From Aricia agestis (Eukaryota > Arthropoda > Insecta > Lepidoptera > Lycaenidae): DNA of 64,000 bases. The stretch lies in contig NC_056409.1 in assembly GCF_905147365.1 (NCBI RefSeq), forward strand, positions 2,175,001 through 2,239,000. The letters run 5' to 3'. Below are positions 44,607 through 56,751 of the stretch, one piece after another (position 1 is the stretch's first letter; each line of letters begins with the position of its first letter). The position numbers were made by a program, and so were the translations under genes. A model generated the notes under the pieces. That model did no database searches and was not told the origin of the DNA. It worked only from the letters and a program-made list of their open reading frames with translations.

Positions 44607-45542
44607 CATATCTTGTGTGGCTCATATTAAGCATGGCAAACACTTCTTTTTATAACATATATTGATGTATAATAATTATGTAAATCATTTATAACAGGAT
44701 TTAATTTTGGTCATTGGCTGGACCACCTGGATGTATGTTATTCTAATCACTACCTACCACTTACCACGAATGTAATAAATTCTCCAATCTTACATAAAGG
44801 GCTAAAATATATGTTTGTACACATTAAACATGAAATAAAAATTACATAATCAACAAAAAGCGCGCGAAATGCACAGAACTTCTAAGAAACACATTGTAAT
44901 ATTTAACAAGGGAGTGCGCGTTGCGGTAATTTTTCCGATTCTATTCAATTCTCCGGTTGAATTAATTCAGTTGCCGGCATTAAGCAAATGTATTCATGAG
45001 TTGAGAAAAACGAATAACTCGACATATAACTCCATTAGATAAGCTGGCGGGTTCCGTCAATTAGCCGAGATGATTCACTGGTGACGTTGATGTGACCAGT
45101 TTTATAGTAGACCGGCACAGTGGTGCGGCGTTGCCAGACTTCGGCACGGTGTTTACTGTTTGTGTGTTTGCGACTGCGAATTATAATTTTGTTGGTAAAA
45201 AATGCTATGCAAATAAAATACCGCGGCAGTTTCCAAGTGCCACACGTATTTTTATACAAATATGAGATAAGGCGTCTTTACATTGGCCCATGATGGACAA
45301 TACAAGCGAGAACGAACGTGTGATGGTTCATAGCTGTTGTCTATGATCTTGTATATTATGCATGTCAAGGACAATTAGGCTGTCTATAGCTGCATAATGT
45401 AAACTATTATGAAAATAAGATTTAGCTAAAATTTTATTTTGATAGTAAAAATGAATGAAGAATTAAAAGAACACGTAAGAGTAGAATTCGCATAGTTGTC
45501 TCTTGGACTTTACTCAAGACAAAAGTGACTTCCACTTCTTAG
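44607..45542. other. No recognised feature
   Basis: No gene, RNA or repeat supported. Confidence 0.4.
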
Positions 45543-45630
45543 GCTTTTTACAGACGAACGGTCGATACTCGTCGACGGCAGCAGTTGTATCTGCCGTTGG
45601 CAAGTGCCGTTCGTCTGTAAGAAGTCTTAA
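45543..45630. mobile_element. Small foldback element
   Basis: CTTTTTACAGACGAACGG pairs with CCGTTCGTCTGTAAGAAG, and the inner GACGGCAG pairs with CTGCCGTT. About 88 bp. Confidence 0.75.
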
Positions 45631-47239
45631 AGACCAAGGAATATCGTAAAATACTTATTATTTTAAAATCAATATTCTAAGATCGATGAGTAGTATCACT
45701 GCGCGATATTCACCGCGGGTGATGGATCGCCGCCGCGCCGGGATTCATCACTCTATGATGTATTGCCGATGATCTGTCTCGGGTTTCATTATGAATTAAG
45801 AATTACACAAGAAATTCACAGTGAATAATGAGCCAATCTCTGTATAGATGGGAATGCAAGAATTTTGACTTCTATTTTATGACGAGTGCTGGCGGAGTTT
45901 CACAATTTATATATTTTGATCAATATTAGATAGACCAATACTTTAGTATGGTCTAGTCTAGACTGTGATTTCACTGAAGTGGGCAGCTTTGCAAGTTGCG
46001 ACTATGTTTATCAATCACGAGCTAACGTGAAGAGGGTCCTTTATATTATATAGTTATTTCTGATATGACTACGAACAATATTTTGTCGCCTTCAGTAACA
46101 ATCATTTTCGAATGCACCTCTGACGAAAATGGTTTTTTACCCGCCAAAATGGCTGTAAACAAAACAATGAAATATTTATGGATGAGATAAAAGTAATCTT
46201 CTTACACGAAACAATGAAATTCTTAGGGAGTACATTAAAAAGGTATTAACCCGGTAAGCAGGCGAGGGAATGCTAATCTCAAAAGTCGAATAAATTCTGG
46301 ATAGATGATTAACCGCGCACACTCCGCTTTATTCATTTTTATTCATTCTATATTCACGCCGACACTCGAATGTATTCATAGAGTTCCCTTCGAAATTCTG
46401 TTGGAAATTTTTCAACAAAATCAGCCCCCGTGTGCGGCCACAGTCGCCGAGGTCTCTCCCGACGCGGTCGTACGTAGAAATTCTCTGAAAACGAAAAGCA
46501 CCTTTTTTGTCTCATATAGCTATAGAGATAGACTTACAACAGATTAAACTACAAAATCATCATCAGTCCATAGATATTATATTATTATTATTACATGAAT
46601 ACGCTAAAATGATTAAAACTATTTTGACGGCTAGTAAGTTATAACGGGTAAAGATGGCTATACTTTTATTTGTTTTTGTATCATGTAAGCAAATGAAAGG
46701 TGCTTTAGATGTAGCGTCAAAGTACAGGCAAAAATACAGGCTAATATAACGATTGCACAATGTAATTAGCTCTGCCTACGTGTTCTCCAGTCTCTATGAT
46801 ATTTCGACTACTAAAATAATATACCTACCCGACTGCATCAAAAGGAGATTGTTTAGCGCAATATATTTCAGCTACCAATCACAAAAATATAATTGTACCC
46901 AAAAAACATAAAAGTACAGTAATCGCTATTAGTGTGGCCAAGCCTTCTCTATTTTTCCGGTCTTTTGAGCGGCACCGCAGCGCCGCGTCGCTCGCTGCAG
47001 TCTCGGCTAATCTGTTGATATTGATACAACGCTCTCCGTGATTATTTGAGGCTTTGCCGTGTCAAAGGGAACTCCTGAAAGCGAACATTTAGTAGGGATT
47101 ACTTTGAATATAATATTTTCATCCAACTGCAGTACAACGTATATCTACGTAATAAGAAATAAATATCGGAAGAAATAGTAGTGATGAGTTTTGACAGTTT
47201 AAATTAGTTGTTAATATTTTAACTTAATAGATTTAATAT
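45631..47239. other. No recognised gene
   Basis: A short imperfect hairpin lies at 45717-45754 (GGGTGATGGATCG / GGGATTCATCACTC). A GC-richer patch at 46965-47010 has GCACCGCAGCGCCGCGTCGC. No exon pattern found. Confidence 0.35.
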
Positions 47240-47321
47240 ACTATTATTATAAATGTGAAAGTGTGTCTGTCTGTTACCTCTTCACGCTTAAACCTTTGAG
47301 CCGTTTTTGATTTTGGTATGG
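47240..47321 (-). mobile_element. LINE tail fragment
   Basis: ATACTATTATTATAAATGTG then GTCTGTCTGTTACCTCTTCA, an RTE-tail start on the - orientation. A similar fragment, with more downstream sequence, is at 49020-49200. Confidence 0.55.
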
Positions 47322-47656
47322 AGTTATAATAATAATAATTAATTTATCATCAAAATTAATTACAGTACATTGCTTATAAAATAGATTACAAGTATAAAAT
47401 TGACAAATATAATTTTGATATATAATAATGTACACTATGTTATTCTTCTGTGTCCGAACTAGACTCTATAATTACAAACGAAACGAAATCATAATAATAA
47501 ATAAAAATAAAATAAAATAAAAATAAAAAAGCCTTATATTTCTTGTAAATTAAAAGTACATATTATGTGGTATTGTTAGTTTGATATTATCCTAAGTTTA
47601 ATGAGTTAGTATACAATATTTTCAAAATAGAAGTTATGAGGATATTAAACCTTATA

Positions 47657-47834
47657 TTAACTTACAAAAACCCCCTCTTCAGAGGTGAAGGCCTCCTCCA
47701 GACTATTCCATCTGTCACGATTTTGGGCTACTTTAATGTAGTCTTGGCCGGCGATCTTTCTGATTTCGTCCCAGCGTGTAACATGCCTTCCTATACGTCT
47801 CTTGCCTTCAGGTCCTTTCCAAGATGTTACTATT
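47657..47834 (-). pseudogene. RTE-type ORF, C-terminal end
   Basis: A different - strand frame gives RRIGRHVTRWDEIRKIAGQD and WNSLEEAFTSEEG, then TAA at 47659-47657. R-x-TRW-x-D-I-x-K-x-AG..W..LEEAF is the usual end of RTE-clade reverse transcriptase proteins. Confidence 0.7.
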
Positions 47835-48108
47835 GAGGTCCAGCGCTGGTCGTTTCAGCTAAGCCAAATATGACGATATTCCTTTGACGCGATTGCTTTT
47901 CCAAGTAGTAGAGCCTTTTTTCTTGGTTTTCTATCTTTTCTTCTAGGTGTTCACATTTTTCTTCTAGTTTTTTTATTTTTTCTTCAAAAATGGAGCTAAT
48001 ATTTTGAGTAACCTGTTCAGTAACTTTTTCCGCTGATTGCAAAATGGTATTTTTCTGATCGTCCAATTCCTTTTGTATTTTTCGGAGCATATTCATAACG
48101 TCATCCAT
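47830..48108 (-). pseudogene. RTE-type ORF, N-terminal coiled coil
   Basis: 92 codons. A strongly charged heptad-like stretch (IQKELDDQKN to KIENQEKRLYYLEKQ, residues about 10-72) predicts a coiled coil, then RQRNIVIFGL (74-83), a typical join to the endonuclease in such LINE proteins. It breaks after about residue 86, at the deletion junction. Confidence 0.65.
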
Positions 48109-48188
48109 TGCTATTTTATTTCGTAGACGCTTGTGTAAAAATGGTTGTATAATTTATTTCGAGCGCCCTCTTGCGTTTTATGTGTTTA

Positions 48189-48502
48189 TGGTAATTTGCC
48201 CCCCCCCCTGGGCCAGGGGGGGGCAAATTACCCAGGTTCTGGTGCCAGGGGGGGGGCAAATCACCCAGGTTCTGGGCCAGGGGGGGGCAAATCAGATTGT
48301 TCATAAGCTAGGTGTTTATAAAGAATAAAAAATTAATAATTTTTAGTTGTAAAATATTGTATTGCAAACAAATGGCAAAAATTCGTTCTTAATTTTTAAT
48401 TTTTATAGATAAAAGTACTAGATAATATACTTTGTAGGAACGTCAACATGATCCAGGGGGGGCAGCTGCCCCCCCCCTGCCCGCCCCTCGGTATGCTCAT
48501 GC
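48189..48502. mobile_element. Foldback MITE with G/C runs, copy 2, with expanded end
   Basis: Related to 29371-29587. Its left part contains three units of a ~45-bp repeat with G7-G9 runs and CAAAT(T/C)ACCCAGGTTCTGG, plus an opposing C10 run. The right end has GGGGGGGCAGCTGCCCCCCC. 48503-49019 beyond has only weak LINE-like debris. Confidence 0.75.
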
Positions 48503-49019
48503 TTCTTCAACTTTAGTCCGATTGATTTTCAGCCAGCGAGTTAGTTCTAGCGGTGACTATAGATGACGTTAGTGTCCCAGTCAATTTTGCAATTTCATTC
48601 TAATTTTTATTGTAATTTTTTAAATATCACTCCAAATAGGTGTCCTAGGCCCACTTTTTTGCACTATTTATTGCACATAATATAATACTTTTCATCCCGG
48701 AAAAATGCAAATGTACGGTTCTCGAAACGATTTTGTGCAACGGATTTGTTGGTCATCTAGTTGTGTGTATTTTCAAACGTCTGCCACCAACTTTTCCTCA
48801 ACATCAACGTCACGAAAGCAAATGTTTAAAAATCACAATTCCCACGCGGGGGTTTAGAGTTAAACAGTTCGCGGGAAGTGGGTTCCCGAGGGATGTGGCG
48901 GGTGGGGGGCTGAGCCAGACCGCTGCAAATTTAATCATTCATACTCAACTTCACCGGCGTTATTACTGTGTGCAGTATGTGAGCATAAACATTCAATTAT
49001 GTATAATGATTGCATCCAC

Positions 49020-49200
49020 TATCTATATTAATGTCTGTCTTTTCATCTGTATGTCAGTCTGTTACCTCTTCACGTGCCCATTAACAGATTTTGATGAGAT
49101 TTAGAAGAGGATACTTTGTGTTCCGGGAAAGTAAAATTTTGTGGGACACTTTTTATCCCGCAATTTATGCCGCGTGTCTGCTGGTACAATTTTCAAATTT
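49020..49200 (-). mobile_element. LINE tail fragment
   Basis: TCTGTATGTCAGTCTGTTAC, CTCTTCACGTGCCCATTAAC and TTTTTATCCCGCAATTTATG match the order of RTE-type remnants at 23466 and 47240. Confidence 0.55.
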
Positions 49201-49451
49201 GTGATTTGAATATTATTTGCGTTAGTTAAAGTTATTCAAAATATCATTTTGTAAGATATAATCACTGTTTCTCTCATCTTATCATAAAAAATGCCATATC
49301 TGATATAACAATACTCATTATTCACGTAATTAATTTGCACCAAATAGCTATCTTATTACCCTAAGTAGTAATACAGCGCATGAAGTGAATTGTATGAATT
49401 GGAGCGAAACCACAGAGAAGCCGCTAATACGGGGCACGATTGAGTGCAGAC

Positions 49452-49493
49452 GGGGGCTGGCGGGGAAAAATGGGGGCTAGCGGGGGCCGGGGG
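49452..49493 (+). other. Strong G-quadruplex motif
   Basis: Five G runs (5, 4, 5, 5 and 5 bases) with loops of 5, 6, 5 and 2 bases, on an AT-rich background. It satisfies the standard G3+N1-7 rule with room to spare. It is not part of a recognised repeat. Confidence 0.75.
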
Positions 49494-51245
49494 CAAAATA
49501 AAACCGTCCCAGAACGATCTCGTTAATCAGACGAACGGGAAGATTCTAAAATCATTTATAACGACGTCGCCGACGCCGAGAATTTTTCTTGTCTTAAGTA
49601 AATAAAAATCCAATCAAAGGCAAATCCAATTTTCATTCGCCCGTCGGATTCACTCGGGATTCGGAGTGGATTTTTTAACCTTTTTGCATATTCACTATTT
49701 CGTCGCGTTTTCCATTATAGGACCGGTAATTTTTATGCACATTGTGTGTTGTTAGCTTAGGATATGACCTGGAAATAAGGCTAATGATCTAAAATAACGT
49801 TGTAATGTATGGTTTTAAAGTTTGTAAGTTAGTGAAAATATAGTTTTGTTGGTAAGATATTTAAGTATATTAGATTTAAAAGCACTATTATTGTTTTTGT
49901 ACAATTTTGGTTTAATAATTTTTGTTATAAGTCAAAATTTGATTTAGGCAAAATTTTTATGTATTATACGTCCACATTATTGAATAAATGTTTATATATT
50001 TTATAATAAGAATTGTAATTATTCCAAAAAATTGACGTTGAAATTATCAAGACCAACATTTTTGTAAAGCCAATCGCTTTTGTTATGATAGTATGCCGAG
50101 GAAATTGTTCATCCGTAGAATACTATTATGTTAATATGTTTTATATCTAACTGATGTATTGGCGGCAAAACTTTTCAATATGGCGCATTTAAATAACAAT
50201 GGCTACCCGTGTTGGGCGCCAACTAAAATCTATGCAGCTGTGATCTATTGCTGCTGGATAAGACTATTATATTATTCCTCTTTACTACATACTTTATTAT
50301 ATATTATATTTTTATTTATGTAGGGTAATGTGAAAATAAAATAAATAAACTAACGGATGGGAAGAAAGAGATAGACATATACCATTGCGGAGTTTTCTGA
50401 AGACTTTTTCATAGTGATATTTAGTACATTATTTTGATAAATCTCGTAAGGTTCAGCCTGCGTTTGCAATGTAAGCGGAAAAAAATGTAATTATTTACGA
50501 CATCACATTAGAAACCCCAAAATTAACAGTATTTCTCCACTATTTAATGAATGTTATTATACTTATAAACCTTTCTATTTAATCACTCTATCTATTAAAG
50601 AAAACCGCATCAAAATCCGTTGCGTAATTTTAAAGATTAAAGGGAACAAAGGGACATGAGGGAAAAAATGCGACTTTGTTTTATAATATTATGTAGTGAA
50701 TATAGTATATCTAGAGAAAAAAAGGATAACGCAAGTAGGTAAGTTGTCGAGACGTAAAATACACACTTACCAACGCTTTCCTTGGAAGAGTTACTCTTTA
50801 ACCCAAAAACAAAAATCATAAACAACATAATAATTTTAATTCAATAATCGGGTCTATATCTGGCGTCGCCCGCTGGAATCCATTACGTATATTTACGGAG
50901 TGGCCACAATATTTATCTGTGATATGCCGCGCCCGCCGGAAATGAACGCCCGTCCCCGACTCCTATTGAAAGAATATAGATTCTATATCGAGTATGACTA
51001 ATCGCTTGAATTCGGTAAAAGCAAACAAAATAAGTTGTAAAGATTTTTAACATATATTTTTTGATTTAATTTCTTTTACTCCAAATTTATGATATAATTA
51101 CGCCAGTAGTTATTGTTAATAGCTTATCAAAATATCATGCATACTCTTTCATGAATACAAGGAACGATTGAAGCGGTGGTATGAAATAATCTCGAAATAA
51201 TTTACTCAATTTGCAAGTCTGTAGCTTTAGTAGCGGGTGTCTACG
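49494..51245. other. Long unmarked stretch
   Basis: No gene, RNA or repeat supported over 1.7 kb. GC-richer islands at 49560-49660 and 50865-50960 (GCCGCGCCCGCCGGAAATGA) may be regulatory but have no decisive motif. Confidence 0.35.
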
Positions 51246-51413
51246 CGTGTAGCTACGCCACGAGCTGCGCGTGTAGCTACGCCACGAGCTACGCGTGTAG
51301 CTACGCCACGAGCTACGCGTGTAGCTACGCCACGAGCTACGCGTGTAGCTACGCCACGAGCTACGCGTGTAGCTACGCCACGAGCTACGCGTGTAGCTAC
51401 GCCACGAGCTGCG
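51246..51413. repeat. 24-bp tandem repeat, seven units
   Basis: The unit is GTGTAGCTACGCCACGAGCT plus ACGC. Each unit contains self-complementary GTAGCTAC and spans the ACGCGT palindrome at the unit joins. The outer two units differ from the five inner ones by A-to-G at one site. In one frame it reads RVATPRAT repeats; this is repeat-derived and not a gene. Confidence 0.95.
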
Positions 51414-52849
51414 CGTAGACGTCTGCTACGAAATTGTTGCTACGCTGCAACTTTAGAACCAATCTCAATAATTTGCTTGCTAGTTTTGTAACGGATTTCA
51501 AAAGAAAGAGACTCTTTACTAGGTTTCATACTTATTTATTACCTTGATGTGTGAAAATTAAGAGAATTGAAGTTTAAAAGATTAGCTTGCTTAACAAACT
51601 GTTGCGAATTAAAAGTTTTCAATCTTTGTATTTTAAAAGTGACTAATCAGTAATCAGAGATCTCTTAATAATAATTAAAATTATAATCAGTTCCCAGATA
51701 TTGATTACACTATATAACATTCTTTCGTTATCCGAAAAAAAAAATCCGAAGTTAATCAGGATTAATACTTACAAAATACAAGATAACAAAGCCATCGCAT
51801 AATACCATAAACAAATGACCACAGTGGTTCAGTCGACCGGCTGTGAGCACGTTATTGATGCGCGTTCATTTCCCGACGAAGGCCGCGCCGGATATTATTG
51901 AAATGAACACACGAGTACTGCCCGCTGAAGAATGTGACGTCACAGTTTGTGGGCTCTGTTAACATTACAGATCAAAATGCAGTAGCAACATGATGTAAGC
52001 TCCCCATGGAAACATTTAACAAGTGAAAATCCTGCGTCAGAAGTAGTACCAGTCAAGACATATTGTGAGCTGATCGAGAATTCGTGAGACGAAAACCGAG
52101 TACGCCAACGCAGCGTAGGCGAGGAAGTAATGGCCTCATTCCTTTCTACCGCGCATAGGAAATGTGTTCCTGCCTCGATTGTTTCGTTTTTTATTTTGGC
52201 AATCCGTTGTTTCTATTTATCAAAATAATCAACTTTCGTGAATTGATTATATTGATGAAATAAAACTATTGGACATAATATTATTATTGTGTCGAAAGTA
52301 CGCGTGTATTATATTTTTTTAAAGCATTTTAACCATCGAATGAAGCTTTAATAATTCTCTAAAAATATACTCTGAAATTGTAGGCATGAAAGGGGTCGGG
52401 ATAGTCAGGATCACGACCAGACTAGATTGCCTGGGTACCTGGATATTACTTTAATCTAGGCCAGACTTATTTGTATACTGTCGTGAATCTGTTATTATGT
52501 TGTAAATCAATTTTGAGAATTTGTATAATATTTTGAAAGTGTAATCATAACTTTGTTTTCTTATTTGGTTTAATTTTTTCCTTTTCTAATACAATGTGTA
52601 TGTATGAATGTGGTGACGTATATATCTATCGTAAACTTAAAAGCAACTTTAATATACTTATCTACATATTTTAGAAGACTGTTCGAATCTGGCGCACGCA
52701 CACATTATAGTGAGCTCAGACAACTCGAAGTGTGTGAGGTATCGCAAGGCACGTGCGTAAACTTGTCACTATATTCAGTAACTTTGATTTCATGGACAAG
52801 GCTAAGGCCGTATGATAATTATACTGTGGCACTATCCCTTTAGCATCTA
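51414..52849. other. No recognised gene
   Basis: A TGACGTCA CRE-type octamer occurs at about 51935 in a GC-richer patch. No exon or repeat family was recognised. Confidence 0.35.
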
Positions 52850-53004
52850 AACACACTAGGCCGAAGTTCGGCATGTTTACACTTCCAATGCGCTACGCAT
52901 ACATTATAACGCGACGTAATTTCTGCATGGTGTGTCATCGGTAACTTAAAATTGCAGGCGTAATTATGCTGAACTTCGGCCGCGTATTTTCGGCCTAGTG
53001 TGTT
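52850..53004. mobile_element. Foldback MITE (AACACACTAGGCCGAA ends)
   Basis: The exact 16-bp ends at 52850-52865 and 52989-53004 are inverted, and the inner CCGAAGTTCGGCAT / ATGCTGAACTTCGG also pair. Confidence 0.85.
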
Positions 53005-53011
53005 GACACAC

Positions 53012-53175
53012 TAACGGCCGTTCCCAATATTTGATCTATCTCTGGTTTTGCCCTACTAGAGATAGGAATAGCTCACAATTGACATAAATTATATGGCTCT
53101 AATGTCTAATGTGAGCTATTCCTGTCTCTAGTAGGGCAAAACCAGAGATAGATCAAATATTGGGAATGGCCGTTA
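53012..53175. mobile_element. Palindromic MITE P2, intact copy
   Basis: 164 bp with arms of about 75 bp, nearly perfect: TAACGGCCGTTCCCAATATT at the left with its complement at the right, and GGTTTTGCCCTACTAGAGAT within. The centre is only about 12 bp. Relatives: 56752-56915 and the split copy at 31268-32662. Confidence 0.95.
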
Positions 53176-53206
53176 GAGACAAAGTTACAGACCGTTGACC
53201 AACATA

Positions 53207-53419
53207 AGCTTTGTCCACACTGTGCCTTTTTTTGTTCATCTAGGGCATGCGTTATAGCGCAGTCAACATCGCACATGAGGCATGCCGCATGCCCGCGACG
53301 CTTTTCTTTCCAACGCAAGTGGATTTTGGCGCATTCAATTATTGAATATGGCAAACGAAAGTTGAATAAAAAGATGATGACGAAAATTGAGGATGAAATT
53401 GCATAGTGTGGACATAGCT
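53207..53419. mobile_element. Foldback MITE (TGTCCACACTGTGC ends)
   Basis: AGCTTTGTCCACACTGTGC is inverted as GCATAGTGTGGACATAGCT. The interior has GCATGCCGCATGC-type palindromic strings. Confidence 0.8.
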
Positions 53420-54514
53420 ATATTCCAATACATGGAGTGTTTTAATATCGTTTTGGACATTAAGCAGCGGCGGAATAAAAACGCCCCTAATTTCCTTTAC
53501 TTCAATTCGAGTCGTTTCTTTTGTTATTTTTGTCGAGCAAACACAAAACCGGCGGGGGTCATATGCAAATGATTCCTTTTTATTTCTTGTGCGGACATTT
53601 TAAATAGCAGAGATAACGTCAAGTGCAGTTTTCCCGATGTCAGCCACTTGAAATGTGCTCGGAAATACCTGACGAAAGAAAAAAAGTATTTTATAAAGAG
53701 TTTTTATGTTAATCTAGGTAAACGTATTTTATAAGAAACAGAAAAATACTTGTTTCAAATGCAGCTAAGTATATTTAACAAATAATATTTTTAAGTATGG
53801 AGGATACTATCGTGTGACAGGATTTCTTTCGCGTGGTCAAAGCCGCGGGCAGAAACTATCCCAAAATAAGAACAAGCTAAAATTAAGAATAGAACGATAA
53901 GAATTAAGATTAAAACTTTAGAACTTTTTCCATAAAAAGGTCGTGGAAAAAAATATAAATTTATTTTAACAACTTAAATGCATTTATTTCTCATACCATA
54001 AACAAAACAAAAACCTAAAATACTTTCAAACGCAGTTAACAATTTGCATAAAAGTCGTTTAAGAAACCACGATTAAGTTACAATTTATAAACACGTTAGC
54101 GGACTTAAGTCGTGGGACAGAGTTATAAAATTACTTCGGACAGTGTTAAGTGCTTGTTACAGAGGATAAGTGCTTTAGGGATAAGCTAAGTACAAAACTG
54201 ATCCAAGAAAGTATATTGTTTCTTGTAATATAATATTATACTATGACACACCCGTAAAGCTGTTTATCCTATCCTACTTCATAAACGTCTAATTTTTGGG
54301 CAGCTGAATTAATTTTTTAATTTTCTGGTAAAGGATAAAATATATTACGTAATTTTTGTTGCGAAATAATGTTTGGCAAGGTAATAAAATTCCTATCATA
54401 ACTTTGCCATCAACGTCATTACGATATAATTTTAATTAATTATATAACTAAAGTCACGCCGTTTGTCTTCAGCTAATCATAATTTGTAATATTTCTTCCT
54501 AAGCCCATGTCTAA
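53420..54514. other. No recognised feature
   Basis: AT-rich; open frame 53387-53572 has no domain. Confidence 0.4.
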
Positions 54515-54612
54515 TGGTTTAATTGGTAGCTCATGACTCGTAATCATCAGGATGTTGTTACAAGTTTGGTATGGACAATACACGCTGATCACCAAATTTT
54601 CTGACTGAGGGT
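54515..54612 (+). mobile_element. Degraded S2-type SINE relic
   Basis: GTCTAATGGTTTAATTGGTAG is followed by GTTTGGTATGGACAATACAC and GCTGATCACC, aligning with GTTTGGTTAGGACAATGCAG and GCTGATCACC of S2. 54613-54914 is otherwise unmarked. Confidence 0.45.
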
Positions 54613-54914
54613 TAAAGCACTCAGATTGTGGCAAGTGGGCCAGGTGCTACTGATAAAAGCTAAAACAATTTTCATTTCAGTTTAATAACGTCGACTTATT
54701 AGCAATTACCGACATGAGGCAGGCGAGCATTTTGCGATGCTCAGCCAAACTAATCTGGCATATTGATTGGAAATTGGATTATACTGCTGTCAAATAATAA
54801 TAATTTTTTAATAGGGATAATTATGCAAAGGAGCAGAGGGCGCTACTAGCACATAAAGTAAATTATTCGACAAAAATTCGACATATTTTTGCACATATCA
54901 TAATATGAAAATAT

Positions 54915-55205
54915 CATAAAGTTAATATACCTAGCGGAATAGAGAAACAAAGGCCAAAGCAAGAGAGATATCACTATCAGTAACACTGCGTGGTAAAAAG
55001 AGACGTGTGATACATGACAGCAGCACTCTTTTTTTGACGTCCAGTCGGCACGTGCCGCACGTTGACAATTTAATCTCATAGAATTCATGTTCAAACATGC
55101 TAGTGTAAGTATATACGTACACATATTTTTCACACAGATGAAAACCAATTTTGGTTTGACAGCTCGAGATTGTTGCTCTATTCCGCTAGGTATATTAACT
55201 TTATG
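54915..55205. mobile_element. Element with 30-bp perfect inverted ends
   Basis: 54915-54944 and 55176-55205 are exact inverted copies (CATAAAGTTAATATACCTAG, then CGGAATAGAG). The 231-bp interior is not palindromic. Part of the outer 12-15 bp could be target sequence that happens to be symmetric. Confidence 0.85.
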
Positions 55206-55852
55206 GAAAATATTGACAGAAACGTTGTTTTTTTTGTTTACTGTCTGTGCTGGTGCTGCTTATATCTTGAAAAAATTCAGTAATATAATATTCTTCTGTG
55301 AACATTAATTAACGCAAGTACGGCGATAATATGCTATTACTTATTTCATTTAAAAAAATATATTACTATTTTAGCAGTCTGTACTCTAATATACCGGGTC
55401 CAATTTTAATCAACTATTAAGTGATGATCAGCACAATGCTCACATTCTATAATAGTGTGTTTTAAAAAAGGGACATAAATATTTGTTTCGTAGAGCAATG
55501 TTTACACTGGATAGTATTTTTTTAAATCAGTACTATAACGGTACGGATAGCGGTCCCTGCACAATTAGCGCCACAATCCTAAAAAAAAAATTAAAAAAAA
55601 CCTGCTTCGCGCTTTCGGAGTTTTCTAAGTACTCGATATATATACAATAGCTCTCCGATTATACCACCTAGCTTTGTTTCTACATACGTAAAAGAGGAAG
55701 AATAAAAATATATAAAACATAATATAAGAAACAGCTATAAGACTTCGGCTCTGAAATCGAGGTACAGTTTGATTGATCTGTAAGGGTTTTTGGAGATACT
55801 CACGTATCTGTTTACCAAAGAGAAGGTTAGGAATAGAGGTCTCGTGACTTTA
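55206..55852. other. No recognised feature
   Basis: AT-rich; no supported gene. Confidence 0.4.
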
Positions 55853-56182
55853 ATTTTTTTTTATGAAATAAGGGGGCAAACGAGCAAACGGGTCACCTGA
55901 TGGAAAGCAACTTCCGTCGCCCATGGACACTCGCAGCATCAGAAGAGCTGCAAGTGCGTTGCCGGCCTTTTAAGAGGGAATAGGGTAATAGGGGAGGGTA
56001 GGGAAGGGAATAGTTGAGGGTAGGGAAGGGAATAGGGTGGGGGTTAGGGGATTGGGCCTCCGGTAAACTCACTCACTCGGCGAAACACAGCGCAAGCGCT
56101 GTTTCACGTGGGTTTTCTGTGAGAACGTGGTATTTATCCGGTCGAGCCGGCCCATTCGTGCCGAAGCATGGCTCTCCCACGT
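55853..56182 (-). mobile_element. SINE family S1, copy c
   Basis: Reverse orientation: TTATGAAATAAGGGGGCAAA at the left, a G/A-rich spacer (GGGAAGGGAATAG units), then the head complement ending CATGGCTCTCCCAC. The 97-codon frame inside is repeat-derived. Confidence 0.9.
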
Positions 56183-56466
56183 ATAATATAAATATATCTA
56201 CTGTTTTTACTTTTTGTCGTCTTTGTTTTTGTTTTTGGTGGAAAGGCAAGTTGACAAAGATACTTCACGAAAAGTTAACCAGCGATTTAATGTTATCCGT
56301 TGTGTAAATAAAAAATAATGTGTTTGTTGATTAACATAATGTGCAGTCTAGAAACATCGGATATATTGCATATCAAATAGTCGAGTTTTAACACTGCTAT
56401 TTCTTTCATTTAATTATATTCCCTTTTTTGGTGCATGTAAGGAATAGATACATATCTAAGGCAGAT

Positions 56467-56751
56467 TGTGGACCTACGCTATTGGGTCGGGTTATGTTGG
56501 TTCGATGTTAGTCGTAATTTATCGGCTGGGTTTGATACAACTAGACAAAATTACGTAGGCCCTATGCCTATGAATCAATTTTTCTAATATTATTATAGTA
56601 TACACCTATGAAAGTATCTGAAATGAAATGTACCATCAGAGAAGTTGATTCACAGGCGGACTGCGGCCCTACGTATTTTGGTCGCGATATGTCAAACGCA
56701 AACCAATGATGACTAAAATTAAATTGACAACTTTCGACCAAATTACGTAGC
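56467..56751. mobile_element. Two adjacent P5-type copies
   Basis: 56467-56584 and 56638-56751 each carry the order GG(T/C)CGGGTTATG- or GGTCGCGATATGTCAAAC-type block, then a centre, then AAATTACGTAG. Both have partly inverted ends. The second abuts P2 at 56752. 56183-56466 before them shows nothing recognised. Confidence 0.5.

Larger units (their letters stand above)
47322..48186 (-). mobile_element. Internally deleted RTE-type LINE
   Basis: On the - strand: a 5' leader from about 48186, an ORF start at 48108, the element's C-terminal coding end at 47657, an AT-rich 3' UTR, and an (AAT)n-type end near 47330. The endonuclease and reverse transcriptase are missing, but both ends are kept, so it is a non-autonomous derivative. 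Confidence 0.7.

Noticed and set aside
51237..51491. 84-codon frame with RVATPRAT repeats
   Set aside because: It is the translation of the 24-bp DNA tandem repeat; no gene structure surrounds it.
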